A stretch of DNA of 35,143 bases, from NCBI GenBank assembly GCA_016716005.1, contig JADJXE010000004.1, positions 1 through 35,143 on the forward strand, read 5' to 3'. Positions 8,285 through 17,133 of this stretch are shown piece by piece. Every line of letters begins with the position of its first letter. Position 1 is the first letter of the stretch. The notes under the pieces were generated by a model. It was not told the origin of the DNA and made no database searches. It worked only from the letters and a program-made list of their open reading frames with translations. This DNA is from Acidimicrobiales bacterium. GTDB taxonomy: Bacteria; Actinomycetota; Acidimicrobiia; Acidimicrobiales; JADJXE01. The position numbers were made by a program, and so were the translations under genes.

Positions 8285-8691
8285 TGGCCACGACCACCGC
8301 CGGCGCCCTCAAAGCCGCGATCGACGCCGCGCTCGTCGGCTGCCCCGTCTACCGGGACGCCGCCCCCGAAGCCGCCGCCCTGCCGTACGTCGTCGTCCAC
8401 GAAGGCATCTCGATCGTCCCGGCCCTCTCCGGCGACCACGAAGCCGACCCCGTCGTCTCCGAACAAGCCCAGATCGACGTGTGGCAACGCTGGCGCGACC
8501 CGACCACCAACGCGCCCGCCGAGAACGTGGCGCTCCCCCGAGCGGTCGCCCGGGCCGTTCACGCCGCCCGCCTCTCCGCCCACCCCCAACACGCCTGGGG
8601 CAGCCGCCTCGCCGGCAGCGTCCGCTTCGTCGAACGCGACACGAACCTCGTGCACCACGCCCTCACCGTCGACATCACCCGCGACCTGTAG
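8284..8691 (+). CDS. Tail terminator protein
   Basis: A 135-residue protein starting in the preceding stop (TGATG). It resembles DUF3168/gp17-type tail terminators: an N-terminal helix (TTAGALKAAIDAAL), VYRDAAPEAAALPYVVVHEG, a β-strand with QAQIDVWQRWRDP, then a helix and a C-terminal strand with VERDTNLVHHALTVDITR. The position before the tail tube gene supports the call. The protein caps the tail tube and joins it to the head. Confidence 0.78.
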   Translation: MATTTAGALKAAIDAALVGCPVYRDAAPEAAALPYVVVHEGISIVPALSGDHEADPVVSEQAQIDVWQRWRDPTTNAPAENVALPRAVARAVHAARLSAHPQHAWGSRLAGSVRFVERDTNLVHHALTVDITRDL

Positions 8692-8699
8692 GAGCCGCA

Positions 8700-8933
8700 G
8701 TGGCCACCGTCCACGTCCCCCAAGCCGACGGCGAGATCCGCATCACCGTCGGAGGCCCGCCGCCCGCGGTGTACCCGGTCCACGCGCACCACGTCGACGT
8801 GCCCGACGGGCAGCTCGACGTGTTCCTCACCACCGTCGAAGGCGCCCGCCTCGACAGCGACGCCCCAAGCGGCGGCCCCACCGCACCCTCCGGGGGCGGG
8901 CCCGACACCACCCCCGAGTCCCAGGAGGACTGA
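8700..8933 (+). CDS. Small protein preceding the tail tube gene
   Basis: A 77-residue protein starting at GTG, with GGAG close upstream. The first half is β-like (IRITVGGPPPAVYPVHAHHVDV), the rest is Pro/Gly/Ser-rich and disordered. The family is unrecognised. Its stop overlaps the start of the tail tube gene, so the two are translationally linked; a structural or assembly role is inference. Confidence 0.6.
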   Translation: MATVHVPQADGEIRITVGGPPPAVYPVHAHHVDVPDGQLDVFLTTVEGARLDSDAPSGGPTAPSGGGPDTTPESQED

Positions 8934-9499
8934 TGGCGCTCACCCATGTCACCAAGACGTTCGCCGTCGAAGACGCCAAGATCGCCCAGCTCACCGCCGA
9001 CCCGGCCGGCGGCTCCGCGACCTACGGATCGTCGATCGACGTGCCCGGCATCAAGCAGGTCACCATCTCCGGCGACGTCAACAACGTCGAGCTGCGAGGC
9101 GACAACCAGCTCCTCGACAGCGACTCGCTCCTCACGAACATCAAGGTGCAGATCGGCTTCGCGAAGTTCTCCTTCGACCTGCTCCCCGTCTTCGTGGGCG
9201 GCACGACCGCCGACGCCGGCACCACCCCCAACCAGACCGTCACCCACGAGATCGTCAACTCGAGCCGCTTCAACTACTTCAAGCTGATGGCGAAGACCCC
9301 GACCGGCGGCGGCGACGTGACCACCGGCGACGTGCTCTTCACGATCCACAAGATGAAGCTGTCGTCGTTCCCGGAGCTCGGCCTGGCCGAGGAGGCGTTC
9401 AAGCTGTACACGGTCGACGCGGTCGCGATGCCGCTGCTCGCCACCGGCAACAAGTGGCTGACCGTCCAGCTGCGTGAGACCGCAGCGGCGATCACCTGA
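8933..9499 (+). CDS. Major tail (tube) protein
   Basis: A 188-residue β-rich protein located between the tail terminator region and the frameshifted tail assembly chaperones, the standard slot for the tail tube subunit. Segments include VPGIKQVTISGDVNNVELRG, a strand-rich centre, FNYFKLMAKTP, and a C-terminal tail LTVQLRETAAAIT. It has no Ig-like C-terminal extension, so this is the compact form. Confidence 0.85.
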   Translation: MALTHVTKTFAVEDAKIAQLTADPAGGSATYGSSIDVPGIKQVTISGDVNNVELRGDNQLLDSDSLLTNIKVQIGFAKFSFDLLPVFVGGTTADAGTTPNQTVTHEIVNSSRFNYFKLMAKTPTGGGDVTTGDVLFTIHKMKLSSFPELGLAEEAFKLYTVDAVAMPLLATGNKWLTVQLRETAAAIT

Positions 9500-9501
9500 T
9501 C

Positions 9502-9909
9502 GTGCCGTCCGACTCCGACCGGATCCTCGCCGCCGGCGTTCCCATCGCCCTCGCCGGCGGCGAGACCGGCCACTGCCGGTTCAGCCTGCGTGGCCTCAAG
9601 CTGCTGGAGGACACGTGGGGGTCGCTCGCCGCGGCGGCCGTCGTCCTCGACGGCTTGCAGGCCGCGGCCCGTTCCGGGTGGGACAAGGGCGGTGTCGGCG
9701 ACCTGGCCGTCTTCTTGGCGGCGGCGCTCGGCACGACTCCCGACGACGCCCTCGACCTGGTCGACGGGCAGGTGAACGACTGCGTCAGGGTGCTCGTCGC
9801 GGCGTGGGTCGAAGCGTTCCCAGCGCCAGCGGGAAAAGCGGGGGGCGAGGCGACGAAGAGCAGGCCGAGCCGTTCGACTGGCCGGCGCTCTACCACCTCG
9901 CCACCGTGA
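9502..9909 (+). CDS. Tail assembly chaperone, short form (G-like)
   Basis: A 135-residue protein starting at GTG. It is acidic-helical, with segments FSLRGLKLLEDTWGSLAAAA and DDALDLVDGQVNDCVRVLVAAWVEAF typical of actinophage tail assembly chaperones. It coats the tape measure protein during tail assembly. At 9831-9837 the coding sequence contains a G GGA AAA slippery site; after it the zero frame becomes Ser/Arg/Thr-rich and stops at 9909, as is usual for the shorter product. Confidence 0.85.
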   Translation: MPSDSDRILAAGVPIALAGGETGHCRFSLRGLKLLEDTWGSLAAAAVVLDGLQAAARSGWDKGGVGDLAVFLAAALGTTPDDALDLVDGQVNDCVRVLVAAWVEAFPAPAGKAGGEATKSRPSRSTGRRSTTSPP

Positions 9910-10070
9910 CGTTCGGCCGTTCCGACAGCGAGTTCTGGGCGATGACGTACGCGCAGCTGGCGCTCCTCGCCGCCGCGCACGACCCGCGGCGGGCCGCCCG
10001 GCCCGCCGTCGAGACGCCCAGCGGCGGCGTGCTCGACCTGGCCATGTTCGAAGCGTTGAGAGCGGGGTGA
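9502..10070 (+). CDS. Tail assembly chaperone, -1 frameshift product (GT-like)
   Basis: The longer chaperone, made when ribosomes slip back one base at 9831-9837. The first 112 residues are shared with the short form. The -1 frame then adds about 77 residues, beginning SGGRGDEEQAEPFDWPALYHLATVTFG and ending in DLAMFEALRAG, which have the coding character of real protein. This frame has no start of its own at a sensible place. The arrangement is the conserved G/GT programmed frameshift of long-tailed phages, directly before the tape measure gene. Confidence 0.88.
9831..9837 (+). promoter_or_regulatory. Programmed -1 frameshift slippery site
   Basis: GGGAAAA reads G GGA AAA in the zero frame (X XXY YYZ), so both tRNAs can re-pair after slipping back one base. 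The -1 frame is open to 10070 and encodes the GT extension. Confidence 0.88.
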
Positions 10071-10071
10071 G

Positions 10072-12501
10072 ATGGCCGACCGTGCCCTGCCCGACCTGAA
10101 GGCCCGTCTCGTGCTCGACACGAGCGACCTGGCCCGAGCGCAGACCGACGCCGACCAGACCGGCGCCGCGTTCGGGCAGCTCGGCGTGTCCGCTTCGGCG
10201 GGTCTCGCCGCGGCCGGTGTCGCCGCCGCCGGCCTCGCGGTCGCCGCAGGCAAGGCGCTCGTCGACCTGGGCGGCACGTTCGACTCGGTCCGCGACGACA
10301 TGCGGGTGTTCACCGGGGCGACCGGCAGCGACCTCGACGAGCTCGAAGGGTCGTTCCGCGACGTCGCGTCGACCGTCCCGGCGTCGCTCGACCAGGTCGG
10401 CGAGGCGGTCACGACCCTCGGCCAGAAGACCGGCTTCGCGGGGGACGACCTGGAGGGCCTGTCCGCCCAGGTGCTCGACCTCAGCCGGATCACCGGCACG
10501 GACCTGCGCGGCAACCTGGACGCCACCGCCGCGCTGATCAACAACTGGGGGTTCTCCGCCGAGGAGGCGGGCCCGAAGCTCGACGAGCTGTTCCGGGTGA
10601 TGCAGGAAACCGGCACCCCGGTCGGCCAGCTCGCCGATCAGCTCGCGACGCTCGGCCCGAAGCTCAGGACCGTCGGCCTGGACTTCGAGACGTCCGCGGT
10701 GCTCGCCGGGACGTTCCAGCAGGCCGGCCTGAACCTGTCGACGGTCATGCAGCCGCTGACCCGCTACATCGGCGAGATGGCCGCGCAGGGCGTCCCCGCG
10801 CAGGAGGCGCTCACCGGCCTGTTCGAGCAGATCGAGGGTGCGGCGACGCCGACCGAGGCGACCGCGCTGGCGGTCGAAGCGTTCGGGAACCGTGGCGCGC
10901 AGATGGCGGACCTGATCCGCAACGGCACGCTCGACGTCGCCGGGTTCGTCGACTCGATCCGCTCGGGGGGCGACACGATCCGCGGCGCCGCCGCCGACAC
11001 CGCCGACTGGTCCGAGCAGCTGCAGGTGCTGAAGAACCAGGCGCTGCTCGGCTTGCAGCCCCTCGCCGACGCCGCGTTCGGCGGGCTCGGCGCCGTCCTC
11101 ACCGAGGTCACCCCGTCGGTCACCGAAGCGACCGACGCTCTCGGCAAGCTCGCGACCGACGCCGCCCCGGCGATCGGCGCGCTGGCCGAGTCGTTCGCCG
11201 CGCTCGCCGAGTCGGGGCTCAGCGACCTGTCCGGGATCCTCGGCCTGACCGCGGAGGGCTTCGAACGGGTCGGCGGGGCGCTCGACCAGATCGGCGGGAT
11301 GGGCGGCCCCGCCGTCGACGTGTTCCGCGGGATGCTCGAAGCGCTGCCCGGCGTCGGCATGGTGTCGACCGCCGCCGAAGGTCTCGGCGACCTCGCCGGG
11401 GCGCTCGGCCTTGTCGGCGACGAATCGGCGAGCGTCGCCGACAACCTCGACACCGTCGGCGAAGCGATCCTCGGCGCGTTCGAAGGCGCCGGCGGGGTCA
11501 TCGACCCGGCGTCGCAGGGCACCCGGGAGATGGCCGCCGCCGCGGTCGAAGCGGCCGACGGCGCCGACCAGGCGGCCTCCGCGATCGACACGTTCACGCA
11601 GGCCGTCGACCGTCTGACCGGCGCGTCGATGGGCGCCGAGGAGGCCGACCTGCGGCTCCGCGACGCCATGGACCAGACGTTGCAGGCGGCGCTGGCGACG
11701 GGCGGCACGTTCGACGGGACATCCGAATCGTCGCGTGCTCTCCGCCAGGCGATGCTCGACCAGGCGCAAGGCGCCTACGACCTGGCCGTCGCCCAGCTGC
11801 AGGTCGACGGGGACACGGCCCGCGCCCGCGACACCCTCTACACGCAGCGCGACTCGCTGATCGCGGTGATGGACGCCGCCGGCATCACCGACACCTCCAT
11901 CCGCGACGGGCTGCTCGCCACCTACGGCTTGCTGCCCGAGCAGATCGAGACGGCGGTCAGCCAGTCGGGCGCGGAGGATGTGCAGCGGGCACTGGAAGGA
12001 GTGACCGACGCCGGCTGGGACTTGGAACAGTCGGACCCGAACGTGAACGTCTCCGTGTCCGGGGCGGCCGAAGCGGGCAACGCTATCCGGGGCGTCGCTG
12101 ACCAGTTGGCTCGGCTGGGTGACCGGCATGTCACGGTGACGGTCGGGGCGTCCGTGTCTGCCGCAGCGCAGGCGGCGATGGACTGGGCGCGCTCCCATGC
12201 ACAGGGTGGCATCGTCGACTACTTCGCCAACGGTGGCGAGAGCCATGTCGCGCAGATCGCCCCGGCGGGGGCGTGGCGGGTGTGGGCGGAGCCGGAGACG
12301 GGCGGCGAAGCGTACATCCCGCTCAGCCCGGCGAAGCGGGCCCGCAGCCTGGACATCTGGGAGGAGACGGGCCGCCGGCTGGGTGTCGGCGCCGGCCCGT
12401 CCGTCAGCATCGTGGTGAACAACCCTGCGCCCGAGCCGGCGTCGACGTCCGTCGAGCGTCGGCTGCGGACGGTGGCCCGCAGCGGGGTGCTGGCCGGATG
12501 A
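10072..12501 (+). CDS. Tape measure protein
   Basis: An 809-residue tail-length ruler and the longest protein in its region. It has an Ala-rich hydrophobic helix at residues about 40-60 (ASAGLAAAGVAAAGLAVAAGK), long helical Ala/Asp/Leu-rich stretches of the phage tail minor protein type (residues about 90-330, including FAGDDLEGLSAQVLDLSRITG), and a C-terminal GGEAYIPLSPAKRARSLDIWEETGRRLG. The last motif is characteristic of actinophage tape measures. From length alone the tail would be about 120 nm (usual rule of roughly 0.15 nm per residue). I see no peptidase motif in it. Confidence 0.92.
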   Translation: MADRALPDLKARLVLDTSDLARAQTDADQTGAAFGQLGVSASAGLAAAGVAAAGLAVAAGKALVDLGGTFDSVRDDMRVFTGATGSDLDELEGSFRDVASTVPASLDQVGEAVTTLGQKTGFAGDDLEGLSAQVLDLSRITGTDLRGNLDATAALINNWGFSAEEAGPKLDELFRVMQETGTPVGQLADQLATLGPKLRTVGLDFETSAVLAGTFQQAGLNLSTVMQPLTRYIGEMAAQGVPAQEALTGLFEQIEGAATPTEATALAVEAFGNRGAQMADLIRNGTLDVAGFVDSIRSGGDTIRGAAADTADWSEQLQVLKNQALLGLQPLADAAFGGLGAVLTEVTPSVTEATDALGKLATDAAPAIGALAESFAALAESGLSDLSGILGLTAEGFERVGGALDQIGGMGGPAVDVFRGMLEALPGVGMVSTAAEGLGDLAGALGLVGDESASVADNLDTVGEAILGAFEGAGGVIDPASQGTREMAAAAVEAADGADQAASAIDTFTQAVDRLTGASMGAEEADLRLRDAMDQTLQAALATGGTFDGTSESSRALRQAMLDQAQGAYDLAVAQLQVDGDTARARDTLYTQRDSLIAVMDAAGITDTSIRDGLLATYGLLPEQIETAVSQSGAEDVQRALEGVTDAGWDLEQSDPNVNVSVSGAAEAGNAIRGVADQLARLGDRHVTVTVGASVSAAAQAAMDWARSHAQGGIVDYFANGGESHVAQIAPAGAWRVWAEPETGGEAYIPLSPAKRARSLDIWEETGRRLGVGAGPSVSIVVNNPAPEPASTSVERRLRTVARSGVLAG

Positions 12502-13328
12502 GCGGCCTGTGGGGCGCCGAATACTGGCAGGCCGACGGCGTCGACCTGGAGGGCTGGCGCTGGCTGGTCGAGTCGGTCGAGGACCGCATCCCCGCACGGG
12601 TCGGCAGCAACATCGCCATCCCCGGCCGCAGGGGCAGCCGATGGCAGGAGAAGCGCCTCAGTGAGGGTGGCTTCGTCATGACCCTGTTCGTGACGAACCT
12701 CGACGCCGACGGTGACGCCGCCGCGACGGCCGGGGAGCGGTTGGCGCAGGCCGCCGAGAACCTTGACGCGCTCGTCGCTCTGGTCGCCAGCGTGAAGGGC
12801 CGGGAGGTGACGTGGACGCGGCGCCGGTCGACGGGGCCGAGCGCAGTGGAGACGCTCACCGGGCTGGGCGAGGTCGTCGCCGAGATCCCCGTCGTCCGGT
12901 TCAAGACGGGCGAGCACAGGTTGACGTTGGAGGTGGTGATGGCCGACCCGTGCTGGTACGGCGACGAGGTCACCGAGGAGGTTGTGAAGGGCACGCCGCT
13001 CGTCGTGACGATGCCCGGCAGCGCCCCGGTCGAGGCGATGACCGTCACCTTCGCCGGGCCGCTCACCAACCCGGTGCTGACGAACACCGTCTACGCGCCG
13101 GACCTGATCCTCCAATACACCGGGACCATCGGCGAGGGCGACAGCGTGGTGCTCGACGTCGGCGAGTTCACGGCGCTCGCCGGCTCCACCAGCGTCATCG
13201 ACAAGATCACGCACAGCGGGTCGGCCCGCTGGATGGAGCTCGTCCCCGGCACGCAGACGCTGACGCTCACCGCCGATGCCGGCACCGGCACCGCAACCCT
13301 GGCCTACCAGCCGCCCTACCTGATTTAG
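12498..13328 (+). CDS. Distal tail protein (Dit-like minor tail)
   Basis: A 276-residue protein right after the tape measure; the start ATG overlaps its stop. N-terminal MSGLWGAEYWQADGVDLEG, then RIPARVGSNIAIPGRRGSRW, and a later VRFKTGEHRLTLEVVMADPCWYG resemble the N-terminal Dit β-barrel of siphophage baseplates. The C-terminal part is galectin-like β. The protein probably forms the ring at the end of the tail tube to which hub and fibres attach. Confidence 0.78.
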   Translation: MSGLWGAEYWQADGVDLEGWRWLVESVEDRIPARVGSNIAIPGRRGSRWQEKRLSEGGFVMTLFVTNLDADGDAAATAGERLAQAAENLDALVALVASVKGREVTWTRRRSTGPSAVETLTGLGEVVAEIPVVRFKTGEHRLTLEVVMADPCWYGDEVTEEVVKGTPLVVTMPGSAPVEAMTVTFAGPLTNPVLTNTVYAPDLILQYTGTIGEGDSVVLDVGEFTALAGSTSVIDKITHSGSARWMELVPGTQTLTLTADAGTGTATLAYQPPYLI

Positions 13329-13339
13329 AGGAGCACACG

Positions 13340-13738
13340 ATGGCGAGCGACTTCTATCAGAAGGGCCTCGAGCACTTCTGTCAGGGTGACATCGACTGGC
13401 TGAACGACGACATCAAGGTGGCGCTGGTCGATTCGGGCGCCTACACCGTCGACCTGGCCGCCGACGAGTATTTGGACGACATCGCCGGTGCCGCCATCGT
13501 CGCGACGTCCGACCCGCTGGTCGACAAGACCTGCACGCTCGGCGTGCTCGACGCCGCCGACGTCACCATCGAGGACGTGACCGGATCGACGGTAGAGAAG
13601 GTGCTGATCTACAAGGACACGGGCAACGCGGCGACGAGCATCTTGCTGCTCTACGGCGACGGGGTGGTGACGCCGAACGGCTCCGACGTGCTCATCTCGT
13701 TCCCGGCGAGCGGGAACAAGATCGGCGCGCTGGGCTAG
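13340..13738 (+). CDS. Conserved virion-associated tail protein
   Basis: A 132-residue protein with a strong AGAGGAG site nine bases before ATG. The pattern FYQKGLEHFCQGDIDWLNDDIKVALVDSGAYTVDL, then DYLDDIAGAA-like text and DVTIEDVTGSTVEKVLIYKDTG, is a familiar small β-sandwich protein found in tail tip clusters of many phages (..FL.GDI.W.sD.IK..LVD...Y). Exact function is not established; it may decorate tail fibres. Confidence 0.75.
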   Translation: MASDFYQKGLEHFCQGDIDWLNDDIKVALVDSGAYTVDLAADEYLDDIAGAAIVATSDPLVDKTCTLGVLDAADVTIEDVTGSTVEKVLIYKDTGNAATSILLLYGDGVVTPNGSDVLISFPASGNKIGALG

Positions 13739-13741
13739 GCC

Positions 13742-16700
13742 ATGTCGACCGGCTACCGGTCGCACACCGGCTACCGAGCGGACCAGAGCTACGCCGACCA
13801 GCGGGTCGTCGCATGGGCGTCGGCCAACCCGACGCGAGGCGGCGGCGACTGGACGGTCGACCAGGTCTACGTCGTCGCCTGGTCGACTGTCGAGCGTGTT
13901 GCTGATGCCGGCTACCGCGACGGGACGATCACCTACCGGGCGGAGCGGCTTTACCGTGGGGCAACGCCCGGCGCTGGTCGGTGGACTGTCTCCCCGGCTG
14001 CCGGGCCGACCATTTCTTGGGCGTCCGCCGATCCGATTCGCGGGGCTGAACCGTGGACTGTCTCCCCGGCTGCCGGGCCGACGGTCGCGTGGGCGTCCGC
14101 TGGGCTGCCTCGCTCGGCTGCTTACGACGTGTCGTCGATCTACGACGGCGATGGCAGTTACGACGGCGACACTGTGTCGGGGCATGGCGGCGACTGGTCC
14201 GTCGACCCTGGCGTCTACCAGATCGAGTGGGCGGCCCCGATCCTGCTCGGCGGTGTCGGCCAGTGGACGGTCACCCCCGAGTACGTCGCCGCCAGCGCCC
14301 TGCACGGCTGGCAGGTCCGCGTCTACGACGACGACCTGTCCACCCTCCTCGCTGTCGTCCCCCGCCCGGCCGGCTTCGAATGGTCGATGGTGCTGTCCGA
14401 CGTTGGGGCCGGCGCGGTGCTGCTCGACCCGACCGACCCGTGGGTCGAGCAGAACGCTGCGCTGCTCGACGGCGAGCACGTCTGGCAGTTCTGGTGGAAG
14501 GGCCAGCCCCGCTTCTCGATGTTGCGGGCCGACGTGGTCACCGACTTCGTCGACGAGGCGGGCGCCAAGCGCATCCTCGTCCAAGGGCCCGGCGTCGGCC
14601 AGCTGCTCGCCGACGCGGTCGTGCTGCCACCCGGCTACCCCGACCACGTCACGCTCAGCCGGGGCTTCACGAACGCCCGGGCGCTCAGCGTGTTCCTCGA
14701 CCTGCTCGGCGAAGCGCAGAGCCGGGGGTGCGTCCCGCAGGTGACGCCGACGTTCACGGCTGGCGCCGACTCGGACGGCACCGCCTGGACGGACAGCGCC
14801 AGCCTGGAGGTCGAGCCGGGCGGCGACCTCTACCAGTGGATGAGGCAGTTCGCCGAGTGGGCCAACGCCGACTGGCAGGTCGACGAGCGCGGCCGGCTGC
14901 ACGTCCGCCGGTCGTGGGGCCGCGACCTCACCGGCACAGTCGTGTTCCATCCGGGGCACGCTGTCCGCGACGCCCGCCGCACGTCGACCACCCGGGAGGT
15001 TCGCACCGTCGCCTACGTCGCCGACGCGGCCGGCCAGGTGACGGTGAGCGCAGCGACGACAAGCCGCCGCCGACGGGAGCGGTGGGTCTCGTCGTCCGGC
15101 GAGCTGTCCGACGCGACCCGCCGGCTGATCGGCTCGGCGGTCCTGGCCCGCCAGGCGGACGAGGCGACGTCCCGCACGGTGACCGTCCAGGCCGACGCGC
15201 CGAGGCGGGTGGTGTTCGACGACTGGACGTTGGGCGATACGGTCGCCTACGAGGAGACGCCGGGCACCTTGGTCAGCGCACGGGTGTCCTCCATCTCGTT
15301 CCGGCTGGACGACGCCGGCGCGACCTGCGAGGTGACGCTCGGCGACCTGCTCGAGCTGGCATCGGAGCGGATCGCCCGGCAGATCGACACGCTCCTGTCG
15401 CCGGGTCCGGTGCTGACGACACCGCCGACCGATCCGATCCCGCCGTCGGAGCCGGTGCTGGTGCAGCCGCCGGACGGGCTGACGGTCGGCACCCTGTCCG
15501 CGTTGGGTGTGTCCACCGCGACCCTGTCGTGGTCGTCGGTGTCGGGTGCGGAGGTGTACGAGGCGGAGGTCGAGCGGCTGGGCGCCGACCCGGTGGTGCT
15601 GTCTCGCACGTCGACGTCGACGGGCGCACAGTTCGAGCCGCTGGTGCCCGATACGGCGCATCGGGCGCGGGTGCGGACGGTGACCCGGTCGGGCCGCCGC
15701 TCCGACTGGTCGCCGTGGGTCGCGTTCACCGCTGCCGGTGACACGGGCATCCCGGCGGTGCCGGCGCAGCTGGTCGTGTCGGCGGGCCTGCGGAGCCTGG
15801 TCGTGTCGTGGCAGCAGGTCGCCGACGTCGACGTCGCCTGGGGCGCCGGGCAGTACGAGGTGCAGATCGACACGACGCCGGCGTTCACGTCGGCGCGCTC
15901 CCGGCTGGTCGGCGGCACCGTCGTCGCGTTCTCCGACCTGGAGCCGGCCACCGTCTACTGGCTGCGGGTGCGGGCGGTCGACTCGTCGGGCAATCCGTCG
16001 CCGTGGACGACGTCGCAGCAGACGGCGACGGTGACCGCGTCGTCGGCGGACCTGTCGGTCGGCTCGGTCGTCGCCGAGACGCTGGCGGCCGGCGCTGTCA
16101 CGGCCGACGCTCTGGCCGCCGGGTCGGTCGTCGCCGGCAAGGTCGCCGCGTCGGCGATCACAGCCGAGACGATCGCGGCCAACGCGATCCAGCTGTCGAA
16201 GCTCTCCCCGGCCAGCCAGGTGATCGGCGTGACCGTCGACCTGGGGACGAACGGCCGGCTGCGGGCAGGCGACTACTACGGCGGCTCGCCCGGTGTCGTG
16301 TTCAGCCTGGATGGCATCTTCGCCGGCACCCTGTCCGCGAGGACGTTCGAGCTGCGTCGGGACGGCACCGCCATCTTCCGGGGCACGGTCGACGCCTCCC
16401 GGTTCACCAGCTTCGGCCAGTCCGGCAACGTCATCAACGTCAACGACGTGTTCACGGTCGACGGCAGCGGCAACCTCGTCGCCAACAATGCCCGGATCAC
16501 GGGCGACCTGACGGGCGGCGGGCAGGGCTCCCGGTCGGGTGTGAACCCGGCGAACCCGGTCCGCATCTCCGGCGCGTCGATGGGGGATGTCGCCATCGGC
16601 GGGGCGAACAGTCGAGCGCAGTTCGGCAGCATCAGCATCGGCGCCTGGTCGGCCGGTGAGGGCGGCGCCACCGACGTCGACCAGATCAGGTGGACGTCCG

Positions 16701-16981
16701 GGGCGAGCATCTCGAACCGGAACGGCGGGCTGACGTTCAACGTGAACGGCAGCCGGGTCGCCACGCTCGGCGCCTACTCGACGGACGGCGTCCAGTTCGA
16801 CGCCAGCCTGAAGGTCGGCACGCTGCGAGCCGACAACGTGTCGATTCTCGGCTACGGGACGCTGGTCATGGCCGGCCAAGCGCAGGTCGGCAGCCTGAAG
16901 GTCGGCAGCTTCAACGTCGAATGGCGGCTCGTCACGATCCCGGGCGGCGGCTCGGTCTACGCACTGTGCAAGGTGGGATGA
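13742..16981 (+). CDS. Tail hub / large minor tail protein with repeats and two FN3 domains
   Basis: A 1079-residue protein. Residues 1-180 carry about five degenerate repeats of the form W-T/S-V-x-P...W-A-S (two of them nearly identical). Residues about 185-560 resemble the ReqiPepy6 gp37-like tail hub domain (GWQVRVYDDDLSTLLAVVPRP, FEWSMVLSD, LLDPTDPWV). Two fibronectin type III domains follow (about 590-670 and 675-765: TATLSWSSVSGAEVYEAEV; LVVSWQQV...ATVYWLRVRAVDSSGNPSPW). Next comes an Ala/Val repeat segment (SVVAETLAAGAVTADALAAG) that probably trimerises, then a β-rich C-terminal fibre. A role in host contact and tail tip assembly is inferred. Confidence 0.82.
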   Translation: MSTGYRSHTGYRADQSYADQRVVAWASANPTRGGGDWTVDQVYVVAWSTVERVADAGYRDGTITYRAERLYRGATPGAGRWTVSPAAGPTISWASADPIRGAEPWTVSPAAGPTVAWASAGLPRSAAYDVSSIYDGDGSYDGDTVSGHGGDWSVDPGVYQIEWAAPILLGGVGQWTVTPEYVAASALHGWQVRVYDDDLSTLLAVVPRPAGFEWSMVLSDVGAGAVLLDPTDPWVEQNAALLDGEHVWQFWWKGQPRFSMLRADVVTDFVDEAGAKRILVQGPGVGQLLADAVVLPPGYPDHVTLSRGFTNARALSVFLDLLGEAQSRGCVPQVTPTFTAGADSDGTAWTDSASLEVEPGGDLYQWMRQFAEWANADWQVDERGRLHVRRSWGRDLTGTVVFHPGHAVRDARRTSTTREVRTVAYVADAAGQVTVSAATTSRRRRERWVSSSGELSDATRRLIGSAVLARQADEATSRTVTVQADAPRRVVFDDWTLGDTVAYEETPGTLVSARVSSISFRLDDAGATCEVTLGDLLELASERIARQIDTLLSPGPVLTTPPTDPIPPSEPVLVQPPDGLTVGTLSALGVSTATLSWSSVSGAEVYEAEVERLGADPVVLSRTSTSTGAQFEPLVPDTAHRARVRTVTRSGRRSDWSPWVAFTAAGDTGIPAVPAQLVVSAGLRSLVVSWQQVADVDVAWGAGQYEVQIDTTPAFTSARSRLVGGTVVAFSDLEPATVYWLRVRAVDSSGNPSPWTTSQQTATVTASSADLSVGSVVAETLAAGAVTADALAAGSVVAGKVAASAITAETIAANAIQLSKLSPASQVIGVTVDLGTNGRLRAGDYYGGSPGVVFSLDGIFAGTLSARTFELRRDGTAIFRGTVDASRFTSFGQSGNVINVNDVFTVDGSGNLVANNARITGDLTGGGQGSRSGVNPANPVRISGASMGDVAIGGANSRAQFGSISIGAWSAGEGGATDVDQIRWTSGASISNRNGGLTFNVNGSRVATLGAYSTDGVQFDASLKVGTLRADNVSILGYGTLVMAGQAQVGSLKVGSFNVEWRLVTIPGGGSVYALCKVG
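13981..14099 (+). repeat. 72-base direct duplication in the hub gene
   Basis: The 30 bases at 13981-14010 recur exactly at 14053-14082, and similarity continues to about 14027 and 14099. The period is 72 bases, which keeps frame and adds one 24-residue WTVSPAAGPT...WASA unit. Recombination between copies could change the number of units. Confidence 0.85.
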
Positions 16982-17133
16982 CGATGGATGTCGACGTGCA
17001 GCCGGTCGTCGACGGGCTGGGCCGGCGGATCGGCGAACAGGCCGTCCGCATCGCGATCCTCGAAGCGCAGCTCGCAGCGTTGACCGCCGAGCTCGCACGA
17101 CTCCAGCAGACCGACCGTGAGGTGGACCGATGA
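16978..17133 (+). CDS. Short coiled-coil protein
   Basis: A 51-residue protein whose ATG overlaps the hub stop; a second in-frame ATG lies at 16984. Residues 14-45 are a clear coiled coil (IGEQAVRIAILEAQLAALTAELARLQ). Its stop overlaps the start of the next fibre gene. Small coiled-coil proteins in this place are common in tail clusters; function unknown. Confidence 0.65.
   Translation: MTMDVDVQPVVDGLGRRIGEQAVRIAILEAQLAALTAELARLQQTDREVDR

Noticed and set aside
9274..12597. A 1107-codon frame on the - strand opposite the tape measure
   Set aside because: Arg-, Gly- and Glu-rich antisense of a GC-rich helical gene, without ribosome site or motif.
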